A DNA stretch of 64,000 nt, taken from Anolis sagrei. Lineage: Eukaryota > Chordata > Lepidosauria > Squamata > Anolidae. Below are positions 31,601 through 39,530 of this stretch, piece by piece. A program made the translations under genes and the position numbers. The stretch is from positions 105,841,866-105,905,865 of the forward strand of contig NC_090023.1 of the NCBI RefSeq assembly GCF_037176765.1, given 5' to 3'. The number at the start of each line of letters is the position of its first letter. Within the stretch, counting starts at the first letter, position 1. The notes below the pieces were generated by a model, which saw only the letters and a list, made by a program, of their open reading frames with translations, was not told the origin of the DNA and searched no databases.

Positions 31601-33443
31601 TGGCAGTGTGGACTCAGATAATCCAGTTCAAAGCAGATATTGTGGGATTTTCTGCCTTGATATTCTGGTACTAGAGTGTTTCGCTGATTAGTTATTGGAC
31701 AGATCCACACAAGATATGAGAAATCTGTGAGCAGATTGCCTGAGATTGTTGTTGTTGTTTTTATTTTAAAGGCATCAAACCAAAATTGATGTGGGAGATG
31801 AAAGAATTCACACTTTTGCTAGAATTATTTTTCTTGCTCCACCTTACCCTTCCAAACCAGTTCCTAAACTTGGGGTGGGGGTTCATTGTTAGTCTTGGAG
31901 CTTTGGAGGCCAGTTGACGTAAAGTACCTTGGAGTTCAGTTTTAAAAAAACCTCAGGGTGCTTCCACACTGTAGAAAATGTGAAGTGAACCAGAATTGAA
32001 ATATCCAGTTCCCTGCATATTTGCTGTCCACACGGGGCCAAAACCTCACCTTTTGGTGAGGGGATGACCATATTCCCATCTGTGCCGATTCACAATACTC
32101 ACCAGGCCTCTGCCCTCCCTCACCCTCATTTAGTGTTTAAAATATTTTGAAAAATAGGCTCCTTAAGCCTGGAGTTTTTAGTTTTTAAAATATTTTTAAA
32201 AATAGGCTCCTTACCAACCCTTTGCCTCTAAATGATATATGGAGCTTTCAAGGGGGAATTTCCCCCTCCACTCTCAAAACCTCAGTTGTGTCCTTTAGAA
32301 TGACAATAGAGTAAAGAGAACCCACCAAGCTTGGTAAGCAGCCTATTTCTAATATTTTAAGGCTAAAGGGGGAGAGAAGAATGGAAGGATAAAACCCACC
32401 ATTCCTCCTCCATGGGTTTCATGAGCCCACAGAGACAGGATTTCTGTGTGGACTGGTCCTGGGATCATGGATGGTGATCCCATGGGCAGTCCACACCTCC
32501 CACAACTGCAAAGATCCAGACCTTACTGAAAAGTCTAGATCTTTGGAGGTTTTTAAAACATAAAATAAACCTGGATTTCCAAATATCCTACATGGGTAAT
32601 TGAAATAGTGTAACCAATGCTTTCTAATGGTTTACTGTACCCAGACTTTTTTTAATACACCAAATTATTTAAATTATTGTATATAAAATTACCATTGGGA
32701 TATGTGTATAAGGTATATAAGAACCATAAATGAATGTTTGTGGATTAGTCTTGGGTCCCGTCTCCAATAAATCTATTTATGTATGTGTAAATATTCCAAA
32801 ATCTGAAAACAATCTGATCCCAAGCATTTTGGATAAGGGATATTCAGCCTGTATTTGTGTTTCCCAGTATTGATGGTGGCAGTCAATAAATTCTTTGAGG
32901 CCAAAAATTCAGAGCAGCAAATAAATTATTCAGAGAGAAGGGGAAAATCCAGAAAGAAAGAAAGAAAGAAAGAAGACAAGAAAAGAAAAGAAAAGAAAAG
33001 AAAAGAAAAGAAAAGAAAGGGAGAATATTTTCACCAACAAGATTATCTCAGTGTAAAACAAGTATACATTGCAATCCCTATACCCGTAGGACCAGTACCT
33101 GTGGTTCTACAGACCCAAATCTGAAAACATACATCTTCTCAATGAATTTTCTAGGTCTGTAAAAACACCCAATAAATCTGCAACATCACATAGGGTTGAG
33201 TTGTTCCACAGGTGATTTAGCCAACATGTGTGCAGTGTAAGACATTTGACCAAAGAATTAGTTCAGTGAAAGGCACATTCCAGGTACCTTACAATCACAG
33301 CCAATTGGCTTTTTACATTCCTCACAGGTGTTGGAGTACAGGCTCTCGTAGCACTTGATGCAATAGGGGTTGTCCTCCCTCAGGATATACTTCTTGCCAA
33401 ACAGAGTCTCCTTGCAGTAATGGCAGTCAAAGCGTTCTGTCAT
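19522..33443 (-). CDS. FHL2: four and a half LIM domains protein 2 (FHL2), 5 coding exons
   Basis: Coding exons in transcript order: 33443-33288, 26539-26365, 22150-21981, 21363-21177, 19673-19522; 840 nt, 279 residues plus stop, the same length as human FHL2. All junctions have GT/AG sites and the phases fit (0, 1, 0, 1). Domains: half LIM (about residues 7-31), then LIM1-4 (about 40-92, 101-153, 162-212, 221-275). Zinc ligands are visible as CxxC and HxxC patterns (CHYC, HETCFHC, CHRC, HKECFVC, CAGC, HNDCFNC, CPEC). FHL2 is a zinc-binding adaptor of heart and other muscle that works at Z-discs, focal adhesions and in the nucleus as a transcription cofactor. It can be told from FHL1, 3 and 5 by [22 protein letters not shown] and the end LCPECGKDI. 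No damage is seen. Confidence 0.97.
21177..21363 (-). CDS. FHL2: FHL2 coding exon (LIM3)
   Basis: Acceptor TAATTAAACAG precedes 21363; donor GTAAGT at 21176-21171. Encodes [20 protein letters not shown] through [11 protein letters not shown] plus the first base of Gly. Confidence 0.95.
21981..22150 (-). CDS. FHL2: FHL2 coding exon (LIM2)
   Basis: Acceptor CCCCCCGTAG precedes 22150; donor GTATGG after AAG at 21981. Encodes [20 protein letters not shown] through MQCVQCKK. Confidence 0.95.
22375..22920 (-). mobile_element. L2 3' portion
   Basis: The plus strand shows CCGCCCTTCTCACCCCCGAG (L2 tail end). From about 22730 it shows the complement of the L2 reverse transcriptase C-terminus (AGCGAATTCCATAAG, GAGAAGGCTCTGTCCCTC). 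In the FHL2 intron upstream of LIM2. AT-rich tail at 22372-22425. Confidence 0.7.
23375..23690. mobile_element. hAT-like element, older copy
   Basis: Starts near AAACTGTGAGTCCAGATCCC and GGGGTCCC and ends AAGAAGCTCTG. Shares TTTAGCAAGCCTTGCAAA, TTATATACCCAGGGTAATGT and GAGTGGAGAAATATAAGAAG with the copy ending at 56119. Confidence 0.6.
24560..24693 (+). mobile_element. Tigger remnant
   Basis: AAAGGTGCCACTATCTCAGC, ATGGACAGTTTTGGATAC and the end GATGTTCAACCTGTA match, from memory, the Tigger sequence known from mammals (end TTGAATATCCCTTATCC in reverse). Relatives at 32640 and 56550. Confidence 0.55.
24740..25350 (-). mobile_element. L2 3' portion interrupted by another L2 tail
   Basis: The complement of the L2 C-terminus is present before 24975 (GAAGGTCAGGAGGGAGGTAG, GATGATCTAATTGATATC). 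It resumes at about 25207 (CACTGGGGAAGGAGTTCCAT through CAGGGCCTCCCCAGAG). The piece between is an L2 3' end in the opposite orientation. Confidence 0.65.
24976..25205 (+). mobile_element. L2 3' end inserted in an L2
   Basis: Plus-orientation 3' UTR ending TGTTGTACACCGCAGTGAGT, CGCCCCTGGGCTGAGAATTG, GGTATATAAGCGCAGTAAAT and an AAATAAATAC tail. Its sides join when it is removed. Confidence 0.6.
25790..26095 (-). mobile_element. CR1-like 3' end
   Basis: The plus strand reads GAATCCATAGATGGGAAGAG, CCCATCCAGCCCATTTAAAG, GCCTCCAAAGGAGGAGAATC and CAGCCCATTCCATTGCC, the reverse complement of a CR1-type C-terminus and tail. Older than the copy at 28251. Confidence 0.55.
26365..26539 (-). CDS. FHL2: FHL2 coding exon (LIM1)
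   Basis: Acceptor GGGTTTTCTTCAG precedes 26539; donor GTTAGA follows 26365. Encodes [20 protein letters not shown] through ECKKTIMP plus the first base of Gly. Confidence 0.95.
26870..27290. repeat. unclassified SINE-like repeat split by a MITE
   Basis: The left part contains TTATGGTGACCCTATGAATG, AAGACCTCCAAGTCACTC and TCCTGCAAACTCA. The right part resumes GGCCACCTGTGGCTTCCTTG and ATTGAGTCTGTACATC. The two parts join cleanly when 26991-27140 and one TCA are removed. Class unknown. Confidence 0.45.
26991..27140. mobile_element. 150 bp palindromic MITE with TCA duplication
   Basis: Left arm GGCTGGTTCTACACTGCCAT and right arm ATGGCAGTGTAGCTGGGGTT are inverted; ATAATCCAG pairs with CTGGATTAT inside them. 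Flanked by TCA at 26988-26990 and 27141-27143. Harbinger-like by its 3 bp duplication. Confidence 0.75.
27855..28142. mobile_element. hAT nonautonomous element, copy 2, perfect 8 bp TSD
   Basis: Begins CAGGCCCGTAGCCAGGATTT and ends ACATGCCTG. Identical flanks GCTCCATG at 27847-27854 and 28143-28150. Central block GATATATTGAGTATGGTGAT is shared with the copy at 5838-6082. It is G-rich, with long G runs at both ends. No coding capacity. Confidence 0.85.
28251..29085 (+). mobile_element. CR1 3' portion with inverted 5' end
   Basis: Open CR1 reverse transcriptase C-terminus from about 28310 to 28991: [69 protein letters not shown]. It ends in repeated ATTCTATG, the CR1 3' signature. The first 50 bases are an inverted copy of the next 46. 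In an FHL2 intron. Confidence 0.85.
29108..29238. mobile_element. MITE family A variant
   Basis: Inverted blocks AACCCAGTTTCCGAATCCAG and CTGGATTCAGAAACTAGGTT. Cut on the right by the L2 tail that follows. Confidence 0.55.
29239..30030 (-). mobile_element. L2 3' portion, open frame
   Basis: An open minus-strand frame (30016 to 29486) encodes the L2 reverse transcriptase C-terminus: [65 protein letters not shown]. The 3' UTR runs to a TTTATTTATTTA tail on the plus strand at 29239. 5'-truncated at about 30030. Confidence 0.85.
30127..30144. repeat. (CA)n microsatellite
   Basis: Nine CA units. Confidence 0.8.
30180..30375 (+). mobile_element. 3' end of the same LINE as 2129-4712
   Basis: GCACAATGGAGGACCTTCTT, CCAGAGGCACTCCAAGTGGC, CAAAGGACATTTAATCAA and the tail GATAAATAAATA match 4505-4712 in order. 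The internal TTTTTTCTTT stretch is here a CTGT/TTTG repeat. A 5'-truncated copy. Confidence 0.8.
30453..30540. repeat. near-perfect hairpin, 41 bp arms
   Basis: Arms 30453-30493 and 30500-30540 are inverted with one mismatch, around a 6-base loop (TGAATT). Lies in an FHL2 intron, antisense to no known exon. See findings. Confidence 0.85.
31543..31670. mobile_element. MITE family A, right end missing
   Basis: Starts GGGCTCCTTCCACACAGCTG and breaks off after GATATTCTGG. The central GTTCAAAGCAGATATTGTGG is intact. Confidence 0.65.
31955..32580. repeat. unclassified repeat-like region
   Basis: Contains duplicated blocks (AATAGGCTCCTTA at about 32153 and 32201) and a start CAGGGTGCTTCCACACTGTA reminiscent of a DNA-transposon end. 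No clear partner end was found. Confidence 0.3.
32640..32850. mobile_element. Tigger-like remnant
   Basis: ATTGTATATAAAATTACCAT, GTATAAGGTATATAAGAACC, CCCAAGCATTTTGGATAAGG and GATATTCAGCCTGTA. Same family as 24560 and 56550. Confidence 0.55.
32953..33018. repeat. (AAAGA)n purine microsatellite
   Basis: GAAA and AAAAG units in a row, pure purine. Confidence 0.85.
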
Positions 33444-33473
33444 TTTGACGTCTAGGATTTCGCCAGCCTGTCA
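33288..33473 (-). CDS. FHL2: FHL2 exon with start codon (half LIM)
   Basis: Acceptor CTTTTTCTCAG precedes 33473. Thirty noncoding bases then lead to the ATG at 33443-33441 (A at -3). Encodes [20 protein letters not shown] through PIGCDCK; donor GTACCT. The acceptor shows that at least one upstream noncoding exon exists. Confidence 0.93.
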
Positions 33474-33624
33474 CTGAGAAAAAGAGGCAGCCACAGGTTA
33501 AAATGATGTTACCCTAAATATATCAAGAAAAGGTATAGAACTTTTATGCATGCAATATCATTATCCTTGGTATGCATGAAAGAGAAACAAAGCAGTTTTT
33601 GTAGGAGTAAAAGCTATTGGTGTT

Positions 33625-33815
33625 ATGTCACATTTCCAACTAATGGTGACCTTCCTTCAGGAGTTGGCTATTGCCTTCCTCTGAGGCTGAGAGATTCTGA
33701 CTCGCCCAAGCTCACCCAGTGGATTTCCATGGCTGAATGGGGATTAGAACCCTAGCCTTCCAGACTCCTAGTCCAATAGTCAAATTAACACACCAAGTCA
33801 GCTCTATACTATTAA
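33625..33815 (-). mobile_element. tRNA-derived SINE
   Basis: The minus strand has GAGCTGACTTGGTGTG (A-box region), CTAGGGTTCTAATCCCCATT (B box), GGTGAGCTTGGGCGAGTCAG and CCTCAGAGGAAGGCAATAGC. Same family as 53241-53455. Confidence 0.65.
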
Positions 33816-33934
33816 TACTGATGATTCTGCGTATAAGTAGGGGTAGTCCTCCCCAGCCCCCAATTGTATAGTATTAATGAAAAAACAGCAACTTCTAACA
33901 GTAAAATGTTATCTTCAGATATCATATAGTTCTT

Positions 33935-34125
33935 GTAGTTGTGCACCCTCAAGTCATTTCTGACTTATAGTGACCCTAAGATGAACCTATAAAGGGATTT
34001 TCTGGGGCTGAAAATGTGTGACTTGACCAAAGAACTCGGTGGATTTCCTTAGCCAAATGGTGAATTGAACCCTGCTAAAGATTTTGTCTGATGCTCAAAC
34101 CACCCTACCATTGTGACTGTTAGCA
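33935..34125 (-). mobile_element. tRNA-derived SINE, diverged
   Basis: Plus strand GTGCACCCTCAAGTCATTTC, TAGTGACCCTAAGATGAACC and TTCTGGGGCTG, then a decayed B box GAATTGAACCC. Same family as 53241. Confidence 0.6.
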
Positions 34126-34256
34126 TGTACTTTTCTTCTCCCGTTTACTGAATCCCACTCCAAAACAATAAAATGGAATTGTGATATATCTGCTAGTGTT
34201 AATAAGATGAGCTGATTGTGCTTTGCTGAACTGACATAGTACAGTTTTATCTATTA

Positions 34257-34513
34257 CTAGCCACCCCCTGCCACGCATTGCTGTGGCTCAGTCTATGTAC
34301 ATGTGTTTTCTGTGTGTATATATGTGGGTTAGTGCAAGCGTTGTAATGTATTTTTTTTATTTTTTAGCTTATTAAGTCTCTTCCTCTGTGTTTTTCAGTG
34401 TTTTTATGAGTGATGGTCACTTGCTGGCCTGATAGGTGTATTGTGTCAATTCTCCCAGTGGTTTTTGGGTTATGTTAATCCCACATCTGACATTACATTT
34501 TTATTTATATAGA
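34257..34513 (-). mobile_element. complete nonautonomous Helitron
   Basis: On the minus strand the element begins TCTATATAAATAAAAATG after an A and ends GGGGGTGGCTAG before a T, the A/T insertion site of Helitrons. A hairpin (GCCAC-AGCAATGC-GTGGC) stands 8 bases before the closing CTAG. 257 bp, no coding capacity. Confidence 0.8.
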
Positions 34514-34716
34514 TTTTTACCCAGAGCTTGGATACTGTAAGCAAGACAAATCTCATTAGAGCTAAGTGACACTTTGGATGAAATATATCTTCCAGCCAGT
34601 CAGGCTCACATCTGGGTGCAGAATCCAGCTTGCAGCTAGAAAGTCATATGGTAGGCAGTCATATGAAGTAATATCCAGTGTACTTGCTGGCTTTCATTAA
34701 CCATATAATGGCACAG

Positions 34717-34912
34717 AATTAATGCACGTTGACACCATTTTAACTGCCATGGCTCAATGCTATGGAATGATGAGAGTTGTGGTTTAGAAGGTCTTTAACC
34801 TTTTCCACTGGTGGTGCTACATCGAACTACAGCTACCATGACTGCATAGCATTGAGCTATGGCATTTAAAGGCGCATCAAACTGCATCAGTTCTCGAATG
34901 TAGAAGGACCCG
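34717..34912. mobile_element. MITE family B copy
   Basis: ATTAATGCACGTTGACACCA, TGCCATGGCTCAATGCTATG at the left; GCATAGCATTGAGCTATGGC and CATCAAACTGCATCAG at the right. Palindromic. Confidence 0.65.
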
Positions 34913-35083
34913 GAGTGTTGGACTTGACTCATGAAAGCCAAGGTTCAAATTCACTCTTGGCGGTGAAACTCATTGTTTGACAAATTCTTCATATCTTCCC
35001 AAATTTTAGAATAGAGAGGACATTACTGAAAGAATAAAACTAACTAAAGGGAGACTTAGGTTTTCATCCAGAGTTTTGAAACA

Positions 35084-35103
35084 AAAAATCTGCCTTGGTT
35101 AGA
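35084..35103 (+). mobile_element. short CR1 piece left of the L2
   Basis: TGCCTTGGTTAGACTACA equals the CR1 text just before ...CTGG in the copies at 28541 and 57388. The CR1 continues at 37634 after the L2. Confidence 0.55.
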
Positions 35104-35372
35104 CTACATTTATTTATTTATTTATTTTATTTACATCACTTATATCCCGCCCATATCAGCCCGCAGGCGACTCAGGGCGGTCTACATATCGGCACAATTC
35201 GATGCCATCAATACAATACAAAAGCAAAAACAGTTAAGTGCAATTAGACAAAAAAGACAGTGCAATACAGTGCAATAACAATTTAAAAAGAGCTATATCC
35301 TCTCATTCCAATCCTCGTCCATTTCATCGTCTTGGCCGTTCCTGGGTCATTCTCCATCTCAAGCTTGACTAT

Positions 35373-37034
35373 CTATTCCGGGGTTCCGAATGCCTGCTTG
35401 AAGAGCCAGGTTTTCACTCTCTTATGAAAGGTCAGGAGGGAGGGGGCTGATCTAATATCCCTAGGCAGGGAGTTCCACAGCTGAGGGGCCACCACAGAGA
35501 AGGCCCTGTCTCTCGTCCCCGCCAAGCATGCTTGCAAAGCAGACGGGATCGAGAGCAGGGCCTCCTCAGATGATCTTAACTTCCTGGAGGGTTCGTAGGA
35601 AGAGATGCGTTCGGATAGGTAGGCTGGGCCAGAACCGTTGAGGGCTTTATAGGCTAAAGTCAGCACTTTGAATTGGGCCCGGTAGCAAACTGGCAGCCAG
35701 TGGAGCTGGTGCAGCAGAGGAGTTGTGTGCTCCCTGAGCGCCGCTCCTGTTAGCAACCTGGCTACTGCACGCTGGACCATTTGAAGCTTCCGGGCCGTCT
35801 TCAAAGGCAACCCCACATAGAGCGCATTGCAGTAATCTATGCGGGATGTAACTAGAGCGTGGACTACTGTGGCCAAGTCAGACTTCCCAAGGTACGGGCA
35901 CAGCTGGCGCACAAGTTTTAGTTGTGCAAATGCTCCCCTGGTCACCGCCGAAACCTGGGGTTCCAGGCTCAGCGATGAATCCAGGATCACACCCAAGCTG
36001 CGAACCTGCATCTTCAGGGGGAGTGTAACCCCATCCAGCACAGGCTGTAACCCTATGCCCTGTTCGGCCTTTCGACTGACCAGGAGTGCCTCTGTCTTGT
36101 CTGGATTCAGTTTCAATTTGTTAGCCCTCATCCAGTCCGATACAGCGGTCAAGCACTGGTTCAGGACCTGAACAGCCTCCTTAGTAGTAGGTGGGAAGGA
36201 GTGACAGAGTTGGACATCATCTGCGTACAGATAACACCGCACCCCGAAACTACGGATGATCTCCCCCAGCGGCTTCATGTAGATGTTAAACAACATGGGG
36301 GACAGTATAGAACCCTGCGGGACCCCACAAGGCAATGGTTGTGAGGTCGAGCAGTTGGCCCCCAGCAACACCTTCTGGGTACGATCCTCTAGGAAGGACC
36401 TGAGCCACTGCAAAACAGTGCCACCAAGGCCCATTCCTGCGAGGCGTCCCAGTAGGATACCGTGGTCGACGGTATCGAAGGCCACTGAGAGGTCCAGCAA
36501 AACCAACAGGGACACACTCCCCCTGTCTAGCTCCCGGCGCAGATCATCCAGTAAGGCGACCAAGGCTGTCTCGGTACCATGTCCCGGCCTAAAGCCAGAC
36601 TTTGCCGGATCCAGATAATCCGTGTCTACCAAGAATACCTGGAGTTGTGAGGCCACCACACGTTCCAGGACTTTGCCCAAAAAGGGGAGATTGGAAACAG
36701 GCCGATAGTTGACGAATTGAGTGGGGTCCAGTGATGGTTTTTTCAACAGCGGTTTTATTACAGCTTGTTTTAAGCTCGCTGGAATGCTGCCTTCCCGAAG
36801 GGAGGCATTAACCACCACCTTCACCCACTCGGCCAATCCCCCTCTGGCCTCCTTTAGAAGCCAGGATGGGCAGGGGTCTAGGATGCATGTGGTTGCCCTC
36901 ATTCCTCCAAGTATCTTGTCCACATCCTCGGGTTTCACCAATTGAAATGAATCCATCAAAATCGGACAAGCAGGTGCTCGTGTTACATCCTCATAGATCG
37001 CCGTTAACATGGTATCCAGGGCAGAACGGATCAA
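35373..37034 (-). CDS. L2 reverse transcriptase
   Basis: 553-codon frame with RT blocks in order: LDPCPSWLLKE, AVIKPLLKKPSLDP, NYRPVSNLPFLGKVLERVVA, PAKSGFRPGHGTETALVALL, LLVLLDLSVAFDTVDH, GVPQGSILSPMLFNIYMKPL, CYLYADDVQLCHS (catalytic YADD), LNPDKTEALLV, and the L2 C-terminal HQLHWLPVCYRAQFKVLTLA and KTWLFKQAFGTPE. The preceding part lies in another frame (37594-37031) and meets this one at 37031-37034, so one small indel separates them. Confidence 0.85.
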   Translation of the reverse strand: MIRSALDTMLTAIYEDVTRAPACPILMDSFQLVKPEDVDKILGGMRATTCILDPCPSWLLKEARGGLAEWVKVVVNASLREGSIPASLKQAVIKPLLKKPSLDPTQFVNYRPVSNLPFLGKVLERVVASQLQVFLVDTDYLDPAKSGFRPGHGTETALVALLDDLRRELDRGSVSLLVLLDLSVAFDTVDHGILLGRLAGMGLGGTVLQWLRSFLEDRTQKVLLGANCSTSQPLPCGVPQGSILSPMLFNIYMKPLGEIIRSFGVRCYLYADDVQLCHSFPPTTKEAVQVLNQCLTAVSDWMRANKLKLNPDKTEALLVSRKAEQGIGLQPVLDGVTLPLKMQVRSLGVILDSSLSLEPQVSAVTRGAFAQLKLVRQLCPYLGKSDLATVVHALVTSRIDYCNALYVGLPLKTARKLQMVQRAVARLLTGAALREHTTPLLHQLHWLPVCYRAQFKVLTLAYKALNGSGPAYLSERISSYEPSRKLRSSEEALLSIPSALQACLAGTRDRAFSVVAPQLWNSLPRDIRSAPSLLTFHKRVKTWLFKQAFGTPE

Positions 37035-37594
37035 AGCGCAAAGAACCGAGCAAATGCTTCACAGCGGGCCGTCGAGTTGTCAGGGTTCCCATCCGGAACG
37101 GTGGGATTTAATAGACCTCTGACAACTCGAAACAACTCAGCCGGACGGTTCTTTGCAGACACAATATTGGCCGCAAAGAAAGATTTCTTTGCCGCCTTTA
37201 TTGCCGCGGCATATGCCCTTAGAAGGGCAACAAACCGTGTTCGATTTGACTTGCTCGGGTCCGAACGCCACATGCGCTCTAGTCTCCTCTTCCTTCGCTT
37301 CATCGCTGCCAGCTCCTCGTTGAACCAAGGAGCTGGTTTAGCTCGGCTACTTGAGAGGGGACGTTCCGGAGCAATCGTGTCTATTGCCCTAGTCATCTCC
37401 CCATTCCAGAGGGACACCAGGGCATCAACAGGATCACCAACCGAGGTGGCGGGAAAATCCCCAAGAGCCGTCAGGAATCCATTCGGATCCATAAGTCTCC
37501 TAGGGCGGAACTTCTTAATGGGTCCTCCACCCCTGCAGAGATTATGGGGTGCAGTGAGTCTAAACCTGATCAGGTGATGGTCGGTCCATGGCAA
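37031..37594 (-). CDS. L2 ORF2 upstream part (EN end to RT start)
   Basis: Encodes the C-terminal edge of the endonuclease (PWTDHHLIRFRL) and the linker: PAPWFNEELAAMKRRKRRLE, AAIKAAKKSFFAANI, ARCEAFARFF. It runs out exactly where the RT frame starts. Same protein as the next frame, separated by a single frameshift. Confidence 0.75.
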   Translation of the reverse strand: MPWTDHHLIRFRLTAPHNLCRGGGPIKKFRPRRLMDPNGFLTALGDFPATSVGDPVDALVSLWNGEMTRAIDTIAPERPLSSSRAKPAPWFNEELAAMKRRKRRLERMWRSDPSKSNRTRFVALLRAYAAAIKAAKKSFFAANIVSAKNRPAELFRVVRGLLNPTVPDGNPDNSTARCEAFARFFAL

Positions 37595-37633
37595 CGGAGT
37601 AATAGATAACTCCTCAATACCGCCACTGTCCTC

Positions 37634-38165
37634 CCATCTGGATTACTGTGTCCAACTCTGGGCACCACAATTGAAGAGAGATATTGACAAGCTGGAGTGT
37701 CTGGAGAAAAAGTCCTATGAGGATCGGCTTAAATAGCTGGGCATGTTTAGCTTGTAGAAGAGAAAACTGAGAGGAGATATGACAACCATGTATAAATATG
37801 TGAGGGGAGGTCATAGGTCGCCTGAGGGCTGAGAAAAGCGGTATATAAATAAAGTAAACAAACAAACAAACAAACAAATAAATAGGGAGGAGGGAGCAAG
37901 CTTGTTTTCTGCTGCCCTGGAGACTAGGATGCGTAACAATGGAAAGGAGATTCAACCTGAATATTAGGAAGAACTTCCTAACAGTGAGAGCTGTTCAGCA
38001 GTGGAACCCTCTACCCTGAAGTGTGGTGGAGGCTCCTTCTATGGAGGCTTTAAAACAGAGGCTTGATGGCCATCTGTTAGGGGTGCTTTGAATGCAATTG
38101 TACTGCTTCTTGGCAGGGGGTTGGACTGGATGGCCCATGAGGTCTCATCTATGATTCTATCTGAA
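37634..38165 (+). mobile_element. CR1 3' portion, host of two L2 insertions
   Basis: CTGGATTACTGTGTCCAACT, GATATTGACAAGCTGGAGTG, GGGCATGTTTAGCTTG, TTCAGCAGTGGAACCCTCTA and the end ATGATTCTAT. Reading frame decayed. The L2 at 35104-37623 separates it from its left piece, and a 64 bp L2 tail sits at 37818-37881. Confidence 0.75.
37818..37881 (+). mobile_element. 64 bp L2 tail inserted in CR1
   Basis: TCGCCTGAGGGCTGAGAAAA, GCGGTATATAAATAAAGT and an (AAAC)n tail, flanked by ATAGG at 37813-37817 and 37882-37886. Removing it restores the CR1 text CATAGGGAGGAGGGAGC. Confidence 0.75.
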
Positions 38166-38379
38166 TAAGCAAATTGAATCAGAGTATATCTATTTATTTA
38201 TTAGGGAATCCCAATACTCAGATTTGGTAGAAAGTTTATTTTCTGTTTTGCTCTCTCTGTGCATGCACGCATGCTTCTTCAAGTAATCTATCAATTTGTG
38301 GGAACTCCATGAATTTCATAGGGTTTTCTTAGGCAAGAAATATTTAAAGGCAGTTTTTCCAGATCCTGCCTCTGAAATA

Positions 38380-38946
38380 TTTATTATTTATTTATTTATT
38401 TATTTATTTACTTCACTTGTATACCGCTCTTCTCAGCCATCAGGCGACTCAGAGCGGTTAACAACCAGTATCAACAATACAGTACAAAATCATTAATCAT
38501 TTAAAACAGTAATATCCATTAATTAACATCAGAACATCAATACAAAAATACAGGAAAACAACAATCCATCACGACTCATAAATAGAATCAGCATCTGATA
38601 TCGTTGTCCATTAATCCATATTCCAATAATCAATAAATTGTACTGCTTAGTTGAAAGCCTGTTCAAAGAGCCAGGTCTTCACTCTCTTCCTGAATGTCAA
38701 TAAGGAGGGAGGGGGGCGATCTAATGTCTGTAGGAAGGGCGTTCCACAGCTGGGGGGCCACTACTGAGAAGGCCCTGTCTCTCATCCCCGCCAGGCGTGC
38801 TTGTGAAGCCGGCGGGACCGAGAGCAGAGCCTCCTCAGACGATCTTAACGTCCTAACTGGTTCATAGGAGGAGATGCGTTCGGACAGATAGGTCAGGCCA
38901 GAACCGTTTAGGGCTTTAAAGGCTAAAGCCAGCACTTTGAGTTGTG
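38380..38946 (-). mobile_element. L2 3' portion
   Basis: TTTATTTATTTA tail at 38385, TATACCGCTCTTCTCAGCC, then an open minus-strand frame: [46 protein letters not shown]. Joined directly to a 5S-derived SINE at 38946. Confidence 0.8.
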
Positions 38947-39055
38947 AAATATCCCTACAGTACCTGGGATTCATAGGTGGTCTCCTAGCCAAGTATTAAA
39001 CAGGTCTGATCCTGCTTAGCTTCCAAGATCAAACAGGATCTGGTACCTTAGAGTA
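38947..39055 (-). mobile_element. 5S rRNA-derived SINE head
   Basis: Minus strand: CCTGTTTGATCTTGGAAGCT, AAGCAGGATCAGACCTG, TTAATACTTGGCTAGGAGAC, CCCAGGTACTGTAGGGATAT. Close to 5S rRNA but changed in the internal promoter (GGCTAGG for GGATGGG). A SINE head or pseudogene, not a gene. Confidence 0.7.
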
Positions 39056-39169
39056 CTGAGGCCCTCTCTAGAGGGAAAAAAGTATATTTATAGGAAGTGA
39101 AAGCTCAATATGTTGTAGTGTGCTGCATTTGGTGACCAACCTGTATTATGATAGAATTTTACAGCCAAT

Positions 39170-39530
39170 AGCTATAAAGTTGGCCTTCCACAATTGCAGA
39201 GCTGACTTTTACAGATTTGATTATTTACAGATTCACAGATTTGATTAAAATGTTCTCCCTAGGAATCACAAGGTCCTCCAATATGATTTTATGGTAATTG
39301 ACCTCTGAAGGACATAGGGCGAAGACCTCTATAGGAAACTCTAGATTTTCAGTCCAATTCTATACTCAACTTTTACCAAAACACCTCTGACATATGTTTT
39401 CCAAATTCATGTTGGAGGACCTATAGATTTGTAGGGAGGTGTTTTCTCAGGTCAACAGATAGCTGGCTTTTATTTGTGGTTTTTCACATTTGCAGAAGTC
39501 CAGTGTCCCTAACCCCAGTGAATGTGAAAG
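39170..39530. repeat. diverged MITE-like region
   Basis: Loosely inverted GGTCCTCCAATATGA (about 39270) and TGTTGGAGGACCTATAG (about 39410), and an end TTATTTGTGGTTTTTCAC. Possibly a Tigger-type remnant. Weak. Confidence 0.3.

Larger units (their letters stand above)
35104..37623 (-). mobile_element. L2 LINE, 2.5 kb, nearly intact RT
   Basis: Minus-strand L2 running from the end of its endonuclease (ELSITPLPWTDHHLIRFRL near 37615-37555) through reverse transcriptase to a TTTATTTATTTA tail at 35104. It sits inside a CR1 element (35084-35103 and 37634-38165) in opposite orientation. Confidence 0.85.

Noticed and set aside
32953-33018. Lys/Arg-rich peptide frame
   Set aside because: Product of an AAAGA microsatellite.
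38947-39055. 5S rRNA gene
   Set aside because: Changed internal promoter, fused to an L2 end, no terminator T run in place. A SINE head or pseudogene.
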